Positions 25,052-33,263 of a stretch of 64,000 bases of DNA are shown here, in pieces. The notes beneath the pieces are model-generated. The model saw only the letters and a list, made by a program, of their open reading frames with translations, did not search any database and was not told the origin of the DNA. The translations under genes were made by a program, and so were the position numbers. The stretch is from Tenacibaculum skagerrakense (lineage in GTDB: Bacteria; Bacteroidota; Bacteroidia; Flavobacteriales; Flavobacteriaceae). Numbering within the stretch: position 1 is the first letter of the stretch; the number at the start of each line of letters is the position of its first letter. The stretch covers positions 186,001 through 250,000 of the forward strand of contig NZ_SLXM01000001.1 in the NCBI RefSeq assembly GCF_004345825.1, read 5' to 3'.

Positions 25052-26590
25052 TCACTTGTTTTTCTTTTTGTAAGAAAAATGATACTGTAAATACTGATAA
25101 GCATCTCTAGGTATAATTTTAATCCATCTTTTATGACGAAGAAACCATTTAAATCGAATAGAGTTTATGTTTTTTGTAAGATATGCTGCAATAAATGGAT
25201 GAACATTTAACGTAACATCAACATATTCAACATCGCTATTCAAAATTCGGTCTAATTCAGCTTCAATTTCATCTATTAATACAATTGGAGCTTCAACTTC
25301 ACTATCTTTATTAGGATTTGGTTCACGAGTTTTTATTTCGAGTTCAGGTCTAACTCTTTGACGTGTAATTTGTACTAGTCCAAATTTACTTGGAGGAAGT
25401 ATCTTATGTTTTGTTCTGTCTAGAGACATGGCTTCTTTTAAGTGCTGATATAATTTTTGTCTGTTTTCAGCAGACTTCATATCTATAAAATCAACCACAA
25501 TAATACCACCCATATCTCTCAGTTGTAATTGTCTTGCAATTTCAGTAGCTGCAATCAAATTAACTTCTAACGCTGTTTCTTCTTGGTTTTTGGCTTTGTT
25601 AGATCTATTGCCACTGTTTACATCAATAACATGTAAAGCCTCAGTGTGTTCAATAACCAAATAAGCACCTTTACTCATAGATACGGTTCTACCAAAAGAA
25701 GTTTTTATTTGTCTTTCAATACCGTACTTTTCAAATATCGGAACGTTAGATTTATGGAGTTTAACTATGTTTTCTTTCTCAGGATATATTTTTTGTAAAT
25801 ACTCCTTGATTTCTATTTTTAAACTCTCATCATTAGTTATAATATTAGTAAAAGAATCGTTCATCACATCTCTTAATATTGAAGATGCTCTATCTAACTC
25901 ACTTAGTACTTTAGTAGGAGTGTTGGTGTTTGCAATTCTCTTGCATAAGGTTTTCCAACGATCGAGTGAGTTTTGTAAGTCTTTATCTAATTCAGCTACT
26001 CTTTTGCCTTCAGCAACTGTACGTAAGATAAGTCCAAAACCTTTCGGCTTAATACTTTTTGCTAATTTCTTTAAACGTTCTTTTTCTTTATTATCGGTGA
26101 TTTTTTGTGAAACCGATACTCTGTTAGAAAAAGGAACTAAAACTAAAAATCTACCGGCAATAGAAAGCTCTGAGCTTATTCTAGGGCCTTTAGTAGAAAT
26201 TGGTTCTTTTACGATTTGAACTAATAAATTTTGACCTGATTTTAGTACGTCGTTAATACCTCCGTTTTTGTCGATGTCTTCTTCAAAACGAAAGTTTTTT
26301 AAAGTGAACTCTTTAAATTTACCTGTGCTTACTTTCTTTATAAAACTAGTTAATGATAAAACTTGTGGTCCTAAATCATGATAATGTAAAAATCCATCTT
26401 TTGGATAGCCAACATTAACAAAAGCGGCATTTAATCCAGTCATCACCTTGCCAATTTTAGCAAGGAAAATATCTCCAACTGAAAATTTATTGTCGCTTGT
26501 TTCTTTGTTTAATTCAACAAGTCTACCATCTCTTAATAAGGCAAAATCAATATCAGAAGAATTTGAACGAATTATTAATTCTGTTTTCAT
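25052..26590 (-). CDS. rng: Ribonuclease E/G family protein
   Basis: A 512-residue endoribonuclease for rRNA maturation and mRNA decay. It begins with ELIIRSNSSDIDFALLRDGRLVEL and an S1 domain (VGDIFLAKIGKVMTGLNAAFVNVG, DGFLHYHDLG). The catalytic magnesium region has HVIDVNSGNR and GGIIVVDFIDMKS, and ITRQRVRPEL closes the DNase I-like part. I see no CPxC zinc-link, which normally joins dimers in E. coli RNase E, so oligomer formation may differ. The start at 26590 is preferred over the longer in-frame start at 26689, whose N-terminus reads as untranslated sequence. It lies downstream of the 30-residue basic protein, behind a terminator. Confidence 0.92.
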   Translation of the reverse strand: MKTELIIRSNSSDIDFALLRDGRLVELNKETSDNKFSVGDIFLAKIGKVMTGLNAAFVNVGYPKDGFLHYHDLGPQVLSLTSFIKKVSTGKFKEFTLKNFRFEEDIDKNGGINDVLKSGQNLLVQIVKEPISTKGPRISSELSIAGRFLVLVPFSNRVSVSQKITDNKEKERLKKLAKSIKPKGFGLILRTVAEGKRVAELDKDLQNSLDRWKTLCKRIANTNTPTKVLSELDRASSILRDVMNDSFTNIITNDESLKIEIKEYLQKIYPEKENIVKLHKSNVPIFEKYGIERQIKTSFGRTVSMSKGAYLVIEHTEALHVIDVNSGNRSNKAKNQEETALEVNLIAATEIARQLQLRDMGGIIVVDFIDMKSAENRQKLYQHLKEAMSLDRTKHKILPPSKFGLVQITRQRVRPELEIKTREPNPNKDSEVEAPIVLIDEIEAELDRILNSDVEYVDVTLNVHPFIAAYLTKNINSIRFKWFLRHKRWIKIIPRDAYQYLQYHFSYKKKNK

Positions 26591-26716
26591 CTGAATAAAT
26601 TTTGTGTTTGTACATAAATACAAACGGATTAAGATTTTTGTAAGCAGGTATTTTAAAAATACCAAAGAGGTATAAAACCTCAATTTCAAAGAACTTTGTG
26701 CTTTTTAAAGCAAGCT

Positions 26717-26747
26717 AAAAAAGTAAGTAGAAACTACTTACTTTTTT
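26717..26747 (-). terminator. Terminator overlapping the end of the 30-residue gene
   Basis: A 14-base arm (26717-26730) pairs with 26734-26747 around AAA; the core is GTAAGTAG/CTACTTAC flanked by A and T runs. It contains the stop codon of the mini-gene, on the minus strand. Confidence 0.8.
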
Positions 26748-26830
26748 TTCTTGTGACGATTTGCTCTTGCTCTTTTCTTTCTTTTGTGTGTAGAGATCTT
26801 AGCTCTCTTTCTTTTTTTACCACTTGGCAT
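26738..26830 (-). CDS. Highly basic 30-residue protein, candidate ribosomal or RNA-binding protein
   Basis: ATG at 26830 to TAA. The product begins MPSGKKRKRAKIST and ends ANRHKKKK; more than half of the residues are Lys, Arg or His. Such composition is normal for small ribosomal proteins. I recall that a Bacteroidota-specific large-subunit protein (bL38) has been described and that tiny MPxGKKRKR-type ORFs are conserved next to rng in this phylum, but I cannot confirm that this is the same protein. It is a stand-alone transcription unit between HU and rng, closed by its own terminator. Confidence 0.75.
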   Translation of the reverse strand: MPSGKKRKRAKISTHKRKKRARANRHKKKK

Positions 26831-26879
26831 AGTTAATAATGTTTTATAGACTCTTGTAAAAAGAGTGAGTTAATATTGT

Positions 26880-27170
26880 TTACTTAACAGTAACCTTAGC
26901 TTTTACTCCTTCAGTGAAAGTTTTAGCTGGTTTAAAAGCTGGAATGTTGTGAGCTGGAATTTTAATAGTAGTATTCTTAGAAATGTTTCTACCAGTTTTT
27001 TCAGCTCTTGTCTTGATAATAAAACTTCCGAAACCTCTTAAATATACATTATCCCCACTTTCTAATGAATCTTTAACTTCAGTCATAAACGCCTCTACAG
27101 CTGCTAAAACGTCAGCTTTCTCTATTCCTGTTTTGTCTGAAATTTTCGATACGATATCTGCTTTAGTCAT
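26880..27170 (-). CDS. hup: HU-family DNA-binding protein
   Basis: A 96-residue histone-like protein that bends and compacts DNA as a dimer. It shows TKADIVSKISDKTGIEKADVLAAVEAFMTEV at the N-terminus, then VYLRGFGSFIIKTRAEKTGRN, with the beta-arm sequence NTTIKIPAHNIPAFKPAK in which the intercalating proline region is present. Length is as expected. It has a TATATTTG -7 element 43 bases upstream and is divergent from mutY. Confidence 0.95.
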   Translation of the reverse strand: MTKADIVSKISDKTGIEKADVLAAVEAFMTEVKDSLESGDNVYLRGFGSFIIKTRAEKTGRNISKNTTIKIPAHNIPAFKPAKTFTEGVKAKVTVK

Positions 27171-27212
27171 TATATATATATTTTATATGTGAATTTTGTT
27201 TTTACGAGCGTG

Positions 27213-27220
27213 CAAATATA
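27213..27220 (-). promoter_or_regulatory. -7 element of the HU gene
   Basis: The minus strand reads TATATTTG, a full match to TAnnTTTG. Confidence 0.55.
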
Positions 27221-27304
27221 TGATAATTAATCAATTCGTAAAATAATTGTTCTTAAAAAAAGTATAAATTAATTACTGTATTTTCGAAAACCTAAATTTA
27301 AGAA

Positions 27305-28348
27305 ATGTTTTTTTATAAAACTTTGATAAACTGGTATTTAAAAAACAATAGAGATTTACCTTGGAGAAAAACACAAAGTCCATATGAAGTTTGGTTGAGT
27401 GAAATAATGCTTCAACAAACGCGAGTAGCACAAGGTTTACCTTATTTTTTAAAGTTTACTGAGGCTTTTCCAACTGTTTTTGATTTGGCTAACGCTGATG
27501 AAAGTGAGGTTTTAAAGCTATGGCAAGGTCTTGGGTATTATTCTAGAGCAAGAAACTTGCACTTTACAGCGAAATATGTGGCAAATGAATTACATGGACA
27601 GTTTCCTAACTCTTATAAAGAACTACTTAAACTAAAAGGGATAGGAGATTACACTGCATCTGCTATTGCTTCTATTTGTTTTAATGAACCAGCTGCTGTT
27701 GTAGACGGGAATGTGTATCGTGTGTTGTCTCGTTTTTTTGGTATAGATACGCCTATTAATTCTGCGGAAGGAATTAAAGAATTCAAAGTTTTAGCGCAAT
27801 CAATCATTCAAAAGGATAATCCAGGCAGGTATAATCAAGCTATTATGGACTTTGGAGCGTTACATTGTAAACCACAAAATCCACTTTGTAATGATTGTCC
27901 GTTGGCGAGTAAATGTGTTGCTTTTGAAAAAGCTAAGGTGAGTGAATTTCCAGTAAAAATCAAAAAAATCAAGATAAAGAAACGTTATTTTAACTATTTA
28001 GTTGTGATTTCTGAAGATGGTAAAACACTTTTTTCTGAGAGAACTGGAAAAGGAATTTGGCAAGGATTGTATCAGTTTCCATTATTGGAGACTTCTAAAA
28101 ATATTTCGGTAGATGAATTAATTTCTAATGATGAGTTTACTGCAGTCATTCCAAATGATGCATCAATCTCACTTTTCAATAAAGAAGAAATTGTACACAA
28201 ACTATCACATCAACACTTAATCACTAAATTTTGGATTATTAAAGTAAACAGCATAGAAGGTAGTTTAGTTGATTGGAATGACATAGAACAATTTCCTACT
28301 TCAGTACTAATTAGTAATTTTTTAAAGGAATATTCAAAAATCGAATAA
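27305..28348 (+). CDS. mutY: A/G-specific adenine DNA glycosylase
   Basis: A 347-residue base-excision repair enzyme that removes adenine opposite 8-oxoguanine. It has the catalytic Glu in LSEIMLQQTRV, the helix-hairpin-helix LKGIGDYTASAIASICF, the catalytic Asp in VVDGNVYRVLSR and the 4Fe-4S ligand set CKPQNPLCNDCPLASKC. A C-terminal NUDIX-like MutT domain (FSERTGKGIWQGLYQFPLLE ... VHKLSHQHL) recognises 8-oxoG. It heads the mutY-ssb-gldE-gldD set, an arrangement known from gliding Flavobacteriia. Confidence 0.97.
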   Translation: MFFYKTLINWYLKNNRDLPWRKTQSPYEVWLSEIMLQQTRVAQGLPYFLKFTEAFPTVFDLANADESEVLKLWQGLGYYSRARNLHFTAKYVANELHGQFPNSYKELLKLKGIGDYTASAIASICFNEPAAVVDGNVYRVLSRFFGIDTPINSAEGIKEFKVLAQSIIQKDNPGRYNQAIMDFGALHCKPQNPLCNDCPLASKCVAFEKAKVSEFPVKIKKIKIKKRYFNYLVVISEDGKTLFSERTGKGIWQGLYQFPLLETSKNISVDELISNDEFTAVIPNDASISLFNKEEIVHKLSHQHLITKFWIIKVNSIEGSLVDWNDIEQFPTSVLISNFLKEYSKIE

Positions 28349-28357
28349 CATAATTTG

Positions 28358-28365
28358 TATATTTG
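28358..28365 (+). promoter_or_regulatory. -7 element of ssb
   Basis: TATATTTG (full TAnnTTTG match) lies 21 bases before the ssb ATG, between mutY and ssb. It suggests that ssb-gldE-gldD also has its own promoter, and rules out an upstream ssb start at 28363. Confidence 0.6.
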
Positions 28366-28386
28366 ATTTTACACAATAGTAAGAAG

Positions 28387-28815
28387 ATGTCAGGAACAGT
28401 TAATAAAGTAATTTTACTAGGTCATTTAGGTGATGAAGTTAAAATGCATTATTTTGAAGGAGGAAATTCTATTGGAAGATTTCCATTAGCAACTAATGAG
28501 TCGTATACGAATCGTCAAACAGGAGAGAGAATAGTTAATACAGACTGGCATAATATTGTAGTTCGAAACAAACTAGCAGAGATTTGCGAGAAATATTTAA
28601 GCAAAGGAGATCGTGTATATATTGAAGGAAGAATTAAAAACCGTCAATATGAAGTAGATGGTCAAAAAAGGTACACTACCGAAATTCATGTACAGGATAT
28701 GACCTTTCTTTCAACAAAGAAAGAGTTAAATCAGAGCACAAACATGAATCCGTCAGCACCAATTCAAAACACAGTACCTCCTATTTCTAATGAAGAGGAC
28801 GATTTACCTTTCTAG
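28387..28815 (+). CDS. ssb: Single-stranded DNA-binding protein
   Basis: A 142-residue SSB with an OB fold: NKVILLGHLGDEVKMHYFEG, FPLATNESY, TDWHNIVVRNKLAEICEKYL and GDRVYIEGRIKNRQY. It ends in a disordered Asn/Ser/Pro-rich tail and the acidic tip EEDDLPF, which recruits repair and replication proteins. The ATG at 28387 is chosen because the upstream part overlaps the promoter. It is followed by gldE after 19 bases. Confidence 0.97.
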   Translation: MSGTVNKVILLGHLGDEVKMHYFEGGNSIGRFPLATNESYTNRQTGERIVNTDWHNIVVRNKLAEICEKYLSKGDRVYIEGRIKNRQYEVDGQKRYTTEIHVQDMTFLSTKKELNQSTNMNPSAPIQNTVPPISNEEDDLPF

Positions 28816-28834
28816 TTTAATTAAAATTTAAAAT

Positions 28835-30163
28835 TTGGACCCGGAACCCTATTTTTTATTCATTACTAACGCTACATTTATAACCACATCTAGTTTAATT
28901 GCATTATTTATACTATTAATATGTTCTGCTTTGGTTTCTGGTACTGAAGTAGCTTTTTTCTCTCTTTCACAAACCGAATTAGATGAGTTAAACGAAGCTA
29001 CTAAAGGGAAAAGCATGGTAGTTAAATTGCTAGAAAACCCAAAAAAATTATTAGGTACCATCTTAGTAACAAATAATTTTATCAATATCCTCATAGTATT
29101 GATTTTTGCATCTTTAGAAGACTTTATGTTTGGAAACTTAAATTTCTCAATAGAGTTAGGTTTTGTTACTATTTCTGCATCAGTAATAAAAGTTTTTATT
29201 CAAGTAGGTTTAGTTACTTTTTTAATTTTACTTTTTGGAGAAGTTTTACCTAAAGTGTATGCAAGTCGTAAATCGTTGTTGTTTGCCAATTTTATGGCAA
29301 AACCAATTTACTTTCTAAACACCATTTTAACACCGTTAAGTTTACCTTTAATTGGACTAACAAATAGCATAGAAAGTAGGTTGGGTAATAAAAACAATAA
29401 TCTTTCCGTAGAAAAATTATCTCAAGCATTAGAATTGACTTCTGAAGATTCTACCACTAAAGATGAACAAAAAATATTAGAAGGAATTGTAACTTTCGGG
29501 AATACAGAAACGGTTCAGATTATGAAGCCTAGAACCGATGTTTGTGCAATTTCAGATGATAAGTCTTATGAAGAAGTTTTAAAGATAATTTTAGATAACG
29601 GATATTCTAGAAACCCTGTGTATCATGAAAACATTGATAATATTATTGGTGTTTTATACGCTAAAGATTTATTAGCTCACTTAAATAAAAAAACGTTTAA
29701 TTGGCAGGATTTGTTGAGAGAACCATTCTTTGTTCCCGAAAACAAGAAGTTAGATGATTTATTGAAAGAGTTTCAAGATAAAAAAAATCACTTAGCAATT
29801 GTAGTAGATGAATATGGAGGAACTAGTGGTATTGTAACCCTAGAAGATGTAATTGAAGAAATAGTTGGAGATATAAATGACGAGTTTGATAATGATGATT
29901 TAACCTATTCTAAAATTGATGAGAATAACTTTGTTTTTGAAGGTAAAGTTACTGTTAGAGATTTATGTAGAGTACTAGATGAAGATGAAGCGATTTTTGA
30001 AGATGATAAAGGAGAAAGTGAAACCTTAGCAGGCTTCATTTTAGAAGTTTCTGGTAAATTTCCAAGAAGAGCAGAAAAAATATATTTTAAAAATTACGTT
30101 TTTACTATAGAAGCTCTTGATAGAAAAAGAATTAAACAAGTAAAAGTTACTCGAAATGTATAG
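28835..30163 (+). CDS. gldE: Gliding motility-associated protein GldE (CNNM/CorC-type)
   Basis: A 442-residue membrane protein starting at TTG. The N-terminal DUF21/CNNM domain has four hydrophobic helices (ALFILLICSALVSGTEVAFF, ILVTNNFINILIVLIF, LVTFLILLFGEVLPKVYA). Two CBS domains follow (VQIMKPRTDVCAISDDKSYE and FFVPENKKLDDLLKEF with VVDEYGGTSGIVTLEDVIEE), and then a CorC/HlyC C-terminal domain. In Flavobacterium, GldE partly overlaps in role with GldD in gliding/type IX secretion. The 8-base overlap with gldD and linkage to ssb support the assignment. Confidence 0.93.
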   Translation: MDPEPYFLFITNATFITTSSLIALFILLICSALVSGTEVAFFSLSQTELDELNEATKGKSMVVKLLENPKKLLGTILVTNNFINILIVLIFASLEDFMFGNLNFSIELGFVTISASVIKVFIQVGLVTFLILLFGEVLPKVYASRKSLLFANFMAKPIYFLNTILTPLSLPLIGLTNSIESRLGNKNNNLSVEKLSQALELTSEDSTTKDEQKILEGIVTFGNTETVQIMKPRTDVCAISDDKSYEEVLKIILDNGYSRNPVYHENIDNIIGVLYAKDLLAHLNKKTFNWQDLLREPFFVPENKKLDDLLKEFQDKKNHLAIVVDEYGGTSGIVTLEDVIEEIVGDINDEFDNDDLTYSKIDENNFVFEGKVTVRDLCRVLDEDEAIFEDDKGESETLAGFILEVSGKFPRRAEKIYFKNYVFTIEALDRKRIKQVKVTRNV

Positions 30164-30707
30164 GTGTATATTGTTGTTTTTAACATTAGTAATTGTGAGT
30201 TGTAATGGAGAAACTATACCAAAGCCAAAAGCTTATTTAAGTTTACAGTATCCTCAAAAACAATACGAGAAAACTATTGAGAACAGACCTTATACTTTTG
30301 AGGTTCCTTCATCAACAACAGTTGAAGCACTTCCTAAAAACTGGTTAAAAATTAAGTATCCGAAACTAAAAGCGTCTGTTGATATTACGTACCGACCTAT
30401 TCAAAATAATTTGAAAGAATTATTAATGGAAGCAGATAAATTGGTTTTTGAACATACTATAAAGGCGGATAATATTTCATCAAGAGATTATTCAAACAAC
30501 CAGAAAAGAGTTTATGGGAAACTCTATGATATTTCTGGTAATGCAGCTTCTCAGGTTCAGTTTCATGTAACTGATAGCGCAAAGCATTTTTTAAAAGCTT
30601 CGTTGTTTTTTTACTCAAAACCAAATTATGATAGTGTACTTCCTGCTTTAGATTATATCAAACAAGATATGATTCGTATGATGGAAACACTGGAGTGGAA
30701 AGAATAA
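30156..30707 (+). CDS. gldD: Gliding motility lipoprotein GldD
   Basis: A 183-residue lipoprotein. The signal peptide ends in a lipobox before Cys16 (LVIVSCNGE), so it is exported and lipidated. The body matches GldD: PKPKAYLSLQYPQKQYEK, YTFEVPSSTTVEALPKNW, VYGKLYDISGNAASQVQFHV, SLFFYSKPNYDSVLPALDY. In Flavobacterium, loss of GldD abolishes gliding and it is required for type IX secretion. It overlaps gldE by 8 bases and is followed by a peptidase-like gene, so it is translated as one unit. Confidence 0.95.
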   Translation: MYRCILLFLTLVIVSCNGETIPKPKAYLSLQYPQKQYEKTIENRPYTFEVPSSTTVEALPKNWLKIKYPKLKASVDITYRPIQNNLKELLMEADKLVFEHTIKADNISSRDYSNNQKRVYGKLYDISGNAASQVQFHVTDSAKHFLKASLFFYSKPNYDSVLPALDYIKQDMIRMMETLEWKE

Positions 30708-30718
30708 TTTTAAAGGCA

Positions 30719-31513
30719 ATGAATGTTTTTAAAATAATTCTTCATCTAATCGTAACACTTTTTTTAACAGTATTAACTCAAATAGGAGGAGTTGTTTATC
30801 TAATTATAATTGTAACTCTACGGAATAAAACTAGAAAAATTAGGTTCACATATTTTTCAATAGTTTATTTGGTATTTACCTATCTAGTAATCCCTTTAGT
30901 TGCTCCGATTTTTGGTAGAGAAAAAATTTACAATTCAAAGAATTTACAACCTAGATCTTTCTTTTATACACTAACAAATAGAAATTATGTAGTCCCCGAA
31001 ATGAATGCTATTTTACAGTCAGTTTCTAATAGCTTTCAAAAAGATAATCCAGGAATACAAGTTGTTTATTTAGATGCTAATTTCCCTTTTTTTAAAGGTT
31101 TTCCTCTGTTCCCTCATTTAAGTCATAATGATGGGAAGAAGATTGATTTGTCATTAATTTATGTAGATGAAAAAGGGAAGCTGACAAATAAAAAGCCATC
31201 AGTTAGTGGTTACGGCGTTTATGAAAACCCAACAAATAAAGAATACAATCAAATTGAGATTTGTAAGCGAAAAGGAAATTGGCAATACGATTTTCCAAAG
31301 TATCTAACTTTTGGAACCATACATAGAGATATTAGTTTTTCTAATGAAGCAAATAAGGAGTTAATCCAATTGTTTTTATCAAAAAAAGAAATCGGCAAAA
31401 TCTTTATTGAACCACATTTGAAAAGCAGACTAAAACTAAATAATTCTAAAATTAGATTCCATGGTTGTCAAGCAGTTCGACATGATGATCATATTCATCT
31501 TCAACTACGCTAA
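30719..31513 (+). CDS. Membrane-anchored LAS-superfamily (M15/M74-like) metallopeptidase candidate
   Basis: A 264-residue protein starting at ATG 30719, since the earlier GTG at 30695 lies inside gldD. Two TM helices occupy about residues 8-32 and 45-63. The outer domain has HLSHNDGKKIDLSL, an H(x6)D zinc-ligand pair at about residues 136 and 143, and ends with AVRHDDHIHLQLR, in which HxH supplies the third ligand. This H...D...HxH pattern matches MepA-type penicillin-insensitive murein endopeptidases and D-Ala-D-Ala peptidases. A cell-wall cross-link hydrolase acting in the periplasm is thus likely, though the full fold was not checked. It follows gldD by 11 bases. Confidence 0.75.
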   Translation: MNVFKIILHLIVTLFLTVLTQIGGVVYLIIIVTLRNKTRKIRFTYFSIVYLVFTYLVIPLVAPIFGREKIYNSKNLQPRSFFYTLTNRNYVVPEMNAILQSVSNSFQKDNPGIQVVYLDANFPFFKGFPLFPHLSHNDGKKIDLSLIYVDEKGKLTNKKPSVSGYGVYENPTNKEYNQIEICKRKGNWQYDFPKYLTFGTIHRDISFSNEANKELIQLFLSKKEIGKIFIEPHLKSRLKLNNSKIRFHGCQAVRHDDHIHLQLR

Positions 31514-32530
31514 TTGCTTTACTTTTCTACTTTGTAGCCACAAGTAAAACTGTAATCCAAATAAAATGGCACCAGCTAATAAATGTACAGCTTGTGTTCC
31601 AATAGGGAATTCAGCATAGTACATTAAAATCCCTGTAATTGTTTCTAAGAAGATTAAGAAAACTATCCAATTAACTAGTTTATATCCTAAGTTTTTAACT
31701 TGATTTAAATAGAACATACCCACATTTACCAACACAATGGCAATGGTAAATGACCTATGAAAATAAAACTTAAAACTCGGGTTTAATAAGCTGTATTGTT
31801 TGTTATCAAAACCAAATAGTTTTACTTGTTCATCTATAAATTGACGAACTTGTGTTCCCATTGCTATTTGAATCAAAGAAAAAATAACCGAGATGATTAA
31901 TAACTTATTGAATAATGAATCGAATTTATACGTGTTGTTATTTTCGGTAACAATAAAACGAAGATACAGTAACAACGCAACAATAACTAAACCAATAACC
32001 ATATGAATAGTGATGATTGTAGGTTTTAAATTGGTGTCAACAACTGTTTTTCCTAACCAAGCTTCAAACAACATTAAGAAGAATGCGATAAATGAAATTA
32101 TAGTAATGGTTTTATTTTCTTTTCTAAATTGAAGCGCTCCGTACAAAAGGAATAAGAAAACAAATCCTGCCACTACAGAAACAAGTCTGTTTATATATTC
32201 AGTCCAAGTATGGTATTTATTGAATTTAGCATAGTCGTGTTTGGTGTATTTTTTCCAATTGCTTGGATTAAAAGTAGCACCTGTAGTTAAATCACCATCC
32301 GCTACAAAAAGAACTTCATCTTTCACAATAATCATCCCTTTTTGAAATTCTTTATTTGCTTCCCAAGTAATTTGTTCTTCAGAGGTAGGAGGAATTAAAT
32401 AGCCAAAACACTTTGGCCAATCTGGACAGCCCATTCCAGAACCTGTCATACGAACAACAGCTCCAGCTAGAAAAATTAAATAAACAGAAATTAAGGTAAT
32501 TTTTACAATTCGAGGAAAGTGTTTTTTCAT
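31505..32530 (-). CDS. ctaA: Heme A synthase (COX15/CtaA family)
   Basis: A 341-residue, eight-helix membrane protein that oxidises heme O to heme A for cytochrome aa3-type oxidases. It has LAGAVVRMTGSGMGCPDWPKCFG near the start, in which the R-x-TGSGMGCPDWP is the family signature. HTWTEYINRLVS carries a heme-ligand region, and IITIHMVIGLVIVALLLYLRF and FYFHRSFTIAIVLV carry further His. The start is set at ATG 32530, because a TATCTTTG -7 element at 32546-32553 makes the ATG at 32548 impossible as a start. Its end overlaps the convergent peptidase gene by 9 bases. Confidence 0.93.
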   Translation of the reverse strand: MKKHFPRIVKITLISVYLIFLAGAVVRMTGSGMGCPDWPKCFGYLIPPTSEEQITWEANKEFQKGMIIVKDEVLFVADGDLTTGATFNPSNWKKYTKHDYAKFNKYHTWTEYINRLVSVVAGFVFLFLLYGALQFRKENKTITIISFIAFFLMLFEAWLGKTVVDTNLKPTIITIHMVIGLVIVALLLYLRFIVTENNNTYKFDSLFNKLLIISVIFSLIQIAMGTQVRQFIDEQVKLFGFDNKQYSLLNPSFKFYFHRSFTIAIVLVNVGMFYLNQVKNLGYKLVNWIVFLIFLETITGILMYYAEFPIGTQAVHLLAGAILFGLQFYLWLQSRKVKQLA

Positions 32531-32545
32531 CAAAAAATGTTTTTG

Positions 32546-32553
32546 CAAAGATA
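32546..32553 (-). promoter_or_regulatory. -7 element of ctaA that fixes its start codon
   Basis: The minus strand reads TATCTTTG (TAnnTTTG). Transcription would begin near 32540, downstream of the first in-frame ATG, so the ATG at 32530 is used. Confidence 0.55.
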
Positions 32554-32565
32554 CATTAAAAGCAC

Positions 32566-32597
32566 AAAAAAAGCGCCCTACAATCTAGGACGCTTTT
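32566..32597 (-). terminator. Terminator of the HMA/Cys-rich lipoprotein gene
   Basis: A 12-bp stem with one C/A mismatch: AAAAGCGCCCTA paired with TAGGACGCTTTT around CAATC. The A-run on the plus strand gives a T-run on the minus strand. Confidence 0.7.
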
Positions 32598-32615
32598 CTT
32601 TAAAATGAATTTAAA

Positions 32616-33173
32616 TTATGCTTTTTTATCAGCACAACATTCTTTCTTGCAATCTTCCGCACATGCTTGTTTGTTCGCCTCATTTGCACAGCATTCTTTT
32701 TTGCAATCTTCTGCACAGCTTTTAGCTTCTTTTGTTGCACAGCATTTATCTTTGCATTCTTTTGCACATGTTTTTTTATCGGCTTTAGCACATTCTTTGT
32801 CCTTACAGTCTTCAGAACATACTTTCATAGCAGATTCGCTAGCTTTATATGTATGACCATCACCAACTCCTTCTACAAAAGCAATTAAGCTGGCTTTGTC
32901 TATTTTAGTGGCATCATATTTAATAGTTGCTAAACTATCAGTAAAAACAACTTTAGCTTCTAAAACACCTTCTTTTTTAGCAAGCTTAGATTCAATTGTT
33001 TTAGCACATCCTATTTCACAAGACATCCCTGATACGTTTAAAGAAAGCATTTCTGCCTTAGCAACTGTAGTTTCTTTATTTTCTTTAGTCTCTTCTTTTT
33101 TTGCTTCTGATTTACAACTTGTAATGATAGAAGTTATTAAAAATAAGACGAATACTGATTTAAATAATTTCAT
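32616..33173 (-). CDS. Lipoprotein with HMA metal-binding domain and metallothionein-like cysteine tail
   Basis: A 185-residue protein from ATG 33173 (ATG 33182 is also possible). The signal peptide ends in a lipobox (LITSIITSC). After a KE-rich linker comes an HMA domain, MLSLNVSGMSCEIGCAKTIE, with the metal pair spaced CxxxC instead of CxxC, and VEGVGDGHTYKA at its end. The last 65 residues contain 15 cysteines in repeats of the type CAEDCKKECCA. That resembles a metallothionein or metal scavenger. It would lie on the periplasmic or outer surface, bound to a membrane. It is a single gene with its own promoter and terminator. Metal specificity is unknown. Confidence 0.85.
   Translation of the reverse strand: MKLFKSVFVLFLITSIITSCKSEAKKEETKENKETTVAKAEMLSLNVSGMSCEIGCAKTIESKLAKKEGVLEAKVVFTDSLATIKYDATKIDKASLIAFVEGVGDGHTYKASESAMKVCSEDCKDKECAKADKKTCAKECKDKCCATKEAKSCAEDCKKECCANEANKQACAEDCKKECCADKKA
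32619..32768 (-). repeat. In-gene tandem repeats encoding the cysteine-rich tail
   Basis: Three diverged units of about 50 bases encode TCAKECKDKCCATKEAK, SCAEDCKKECCANEANKQ and ACAEDCKKECCADKKA. The DNA is visibly repetitive too, with near-identical blocks reading TTGCAATCTTC. Repeat number may vary between strains by slippage or recombination. Confidence 0.8.
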
Positions 33174-33198
33174 TATAAACATCTATTAAATTATTACG

Positions 33199-33206
33199 CA
33201 AATTTA
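33199..33206 (-). promoter_or_regulatory. -7 element of the HMA lipoprotein gene
   Basis: The minus strand reads TAAATTTG, a full match to TAnnTTTG, 26 bases before ATG 33173. Confidence 0.5.
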
Positions 33207-33263
33207 TCAAAAAAAGATTCTAATGTGCTTAAAATAGACGAATTTTACTTTTTAAACGACGAG

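Noticed and set aside
25767..26219. A 150-codon plus-strand frame opposite rng
   Set aside because: Antisense to the conserved RNase core; hydrophobic text arises from the complementary codons.
32619..32768. CRISPR-like array in the repetitive stretch
   Set aside because: The repeats are in frame and encode a regular cysteine pattern; there are no unique spacers of constant length and no cas genes.
32605..32888. Overlapping plus-strand frames opposite the Cys-rich lipoprotein
   Set aside because: The Ala/Phe/Cys-rich text is the reverse complement of the cysteine repeats, a typical shadow.
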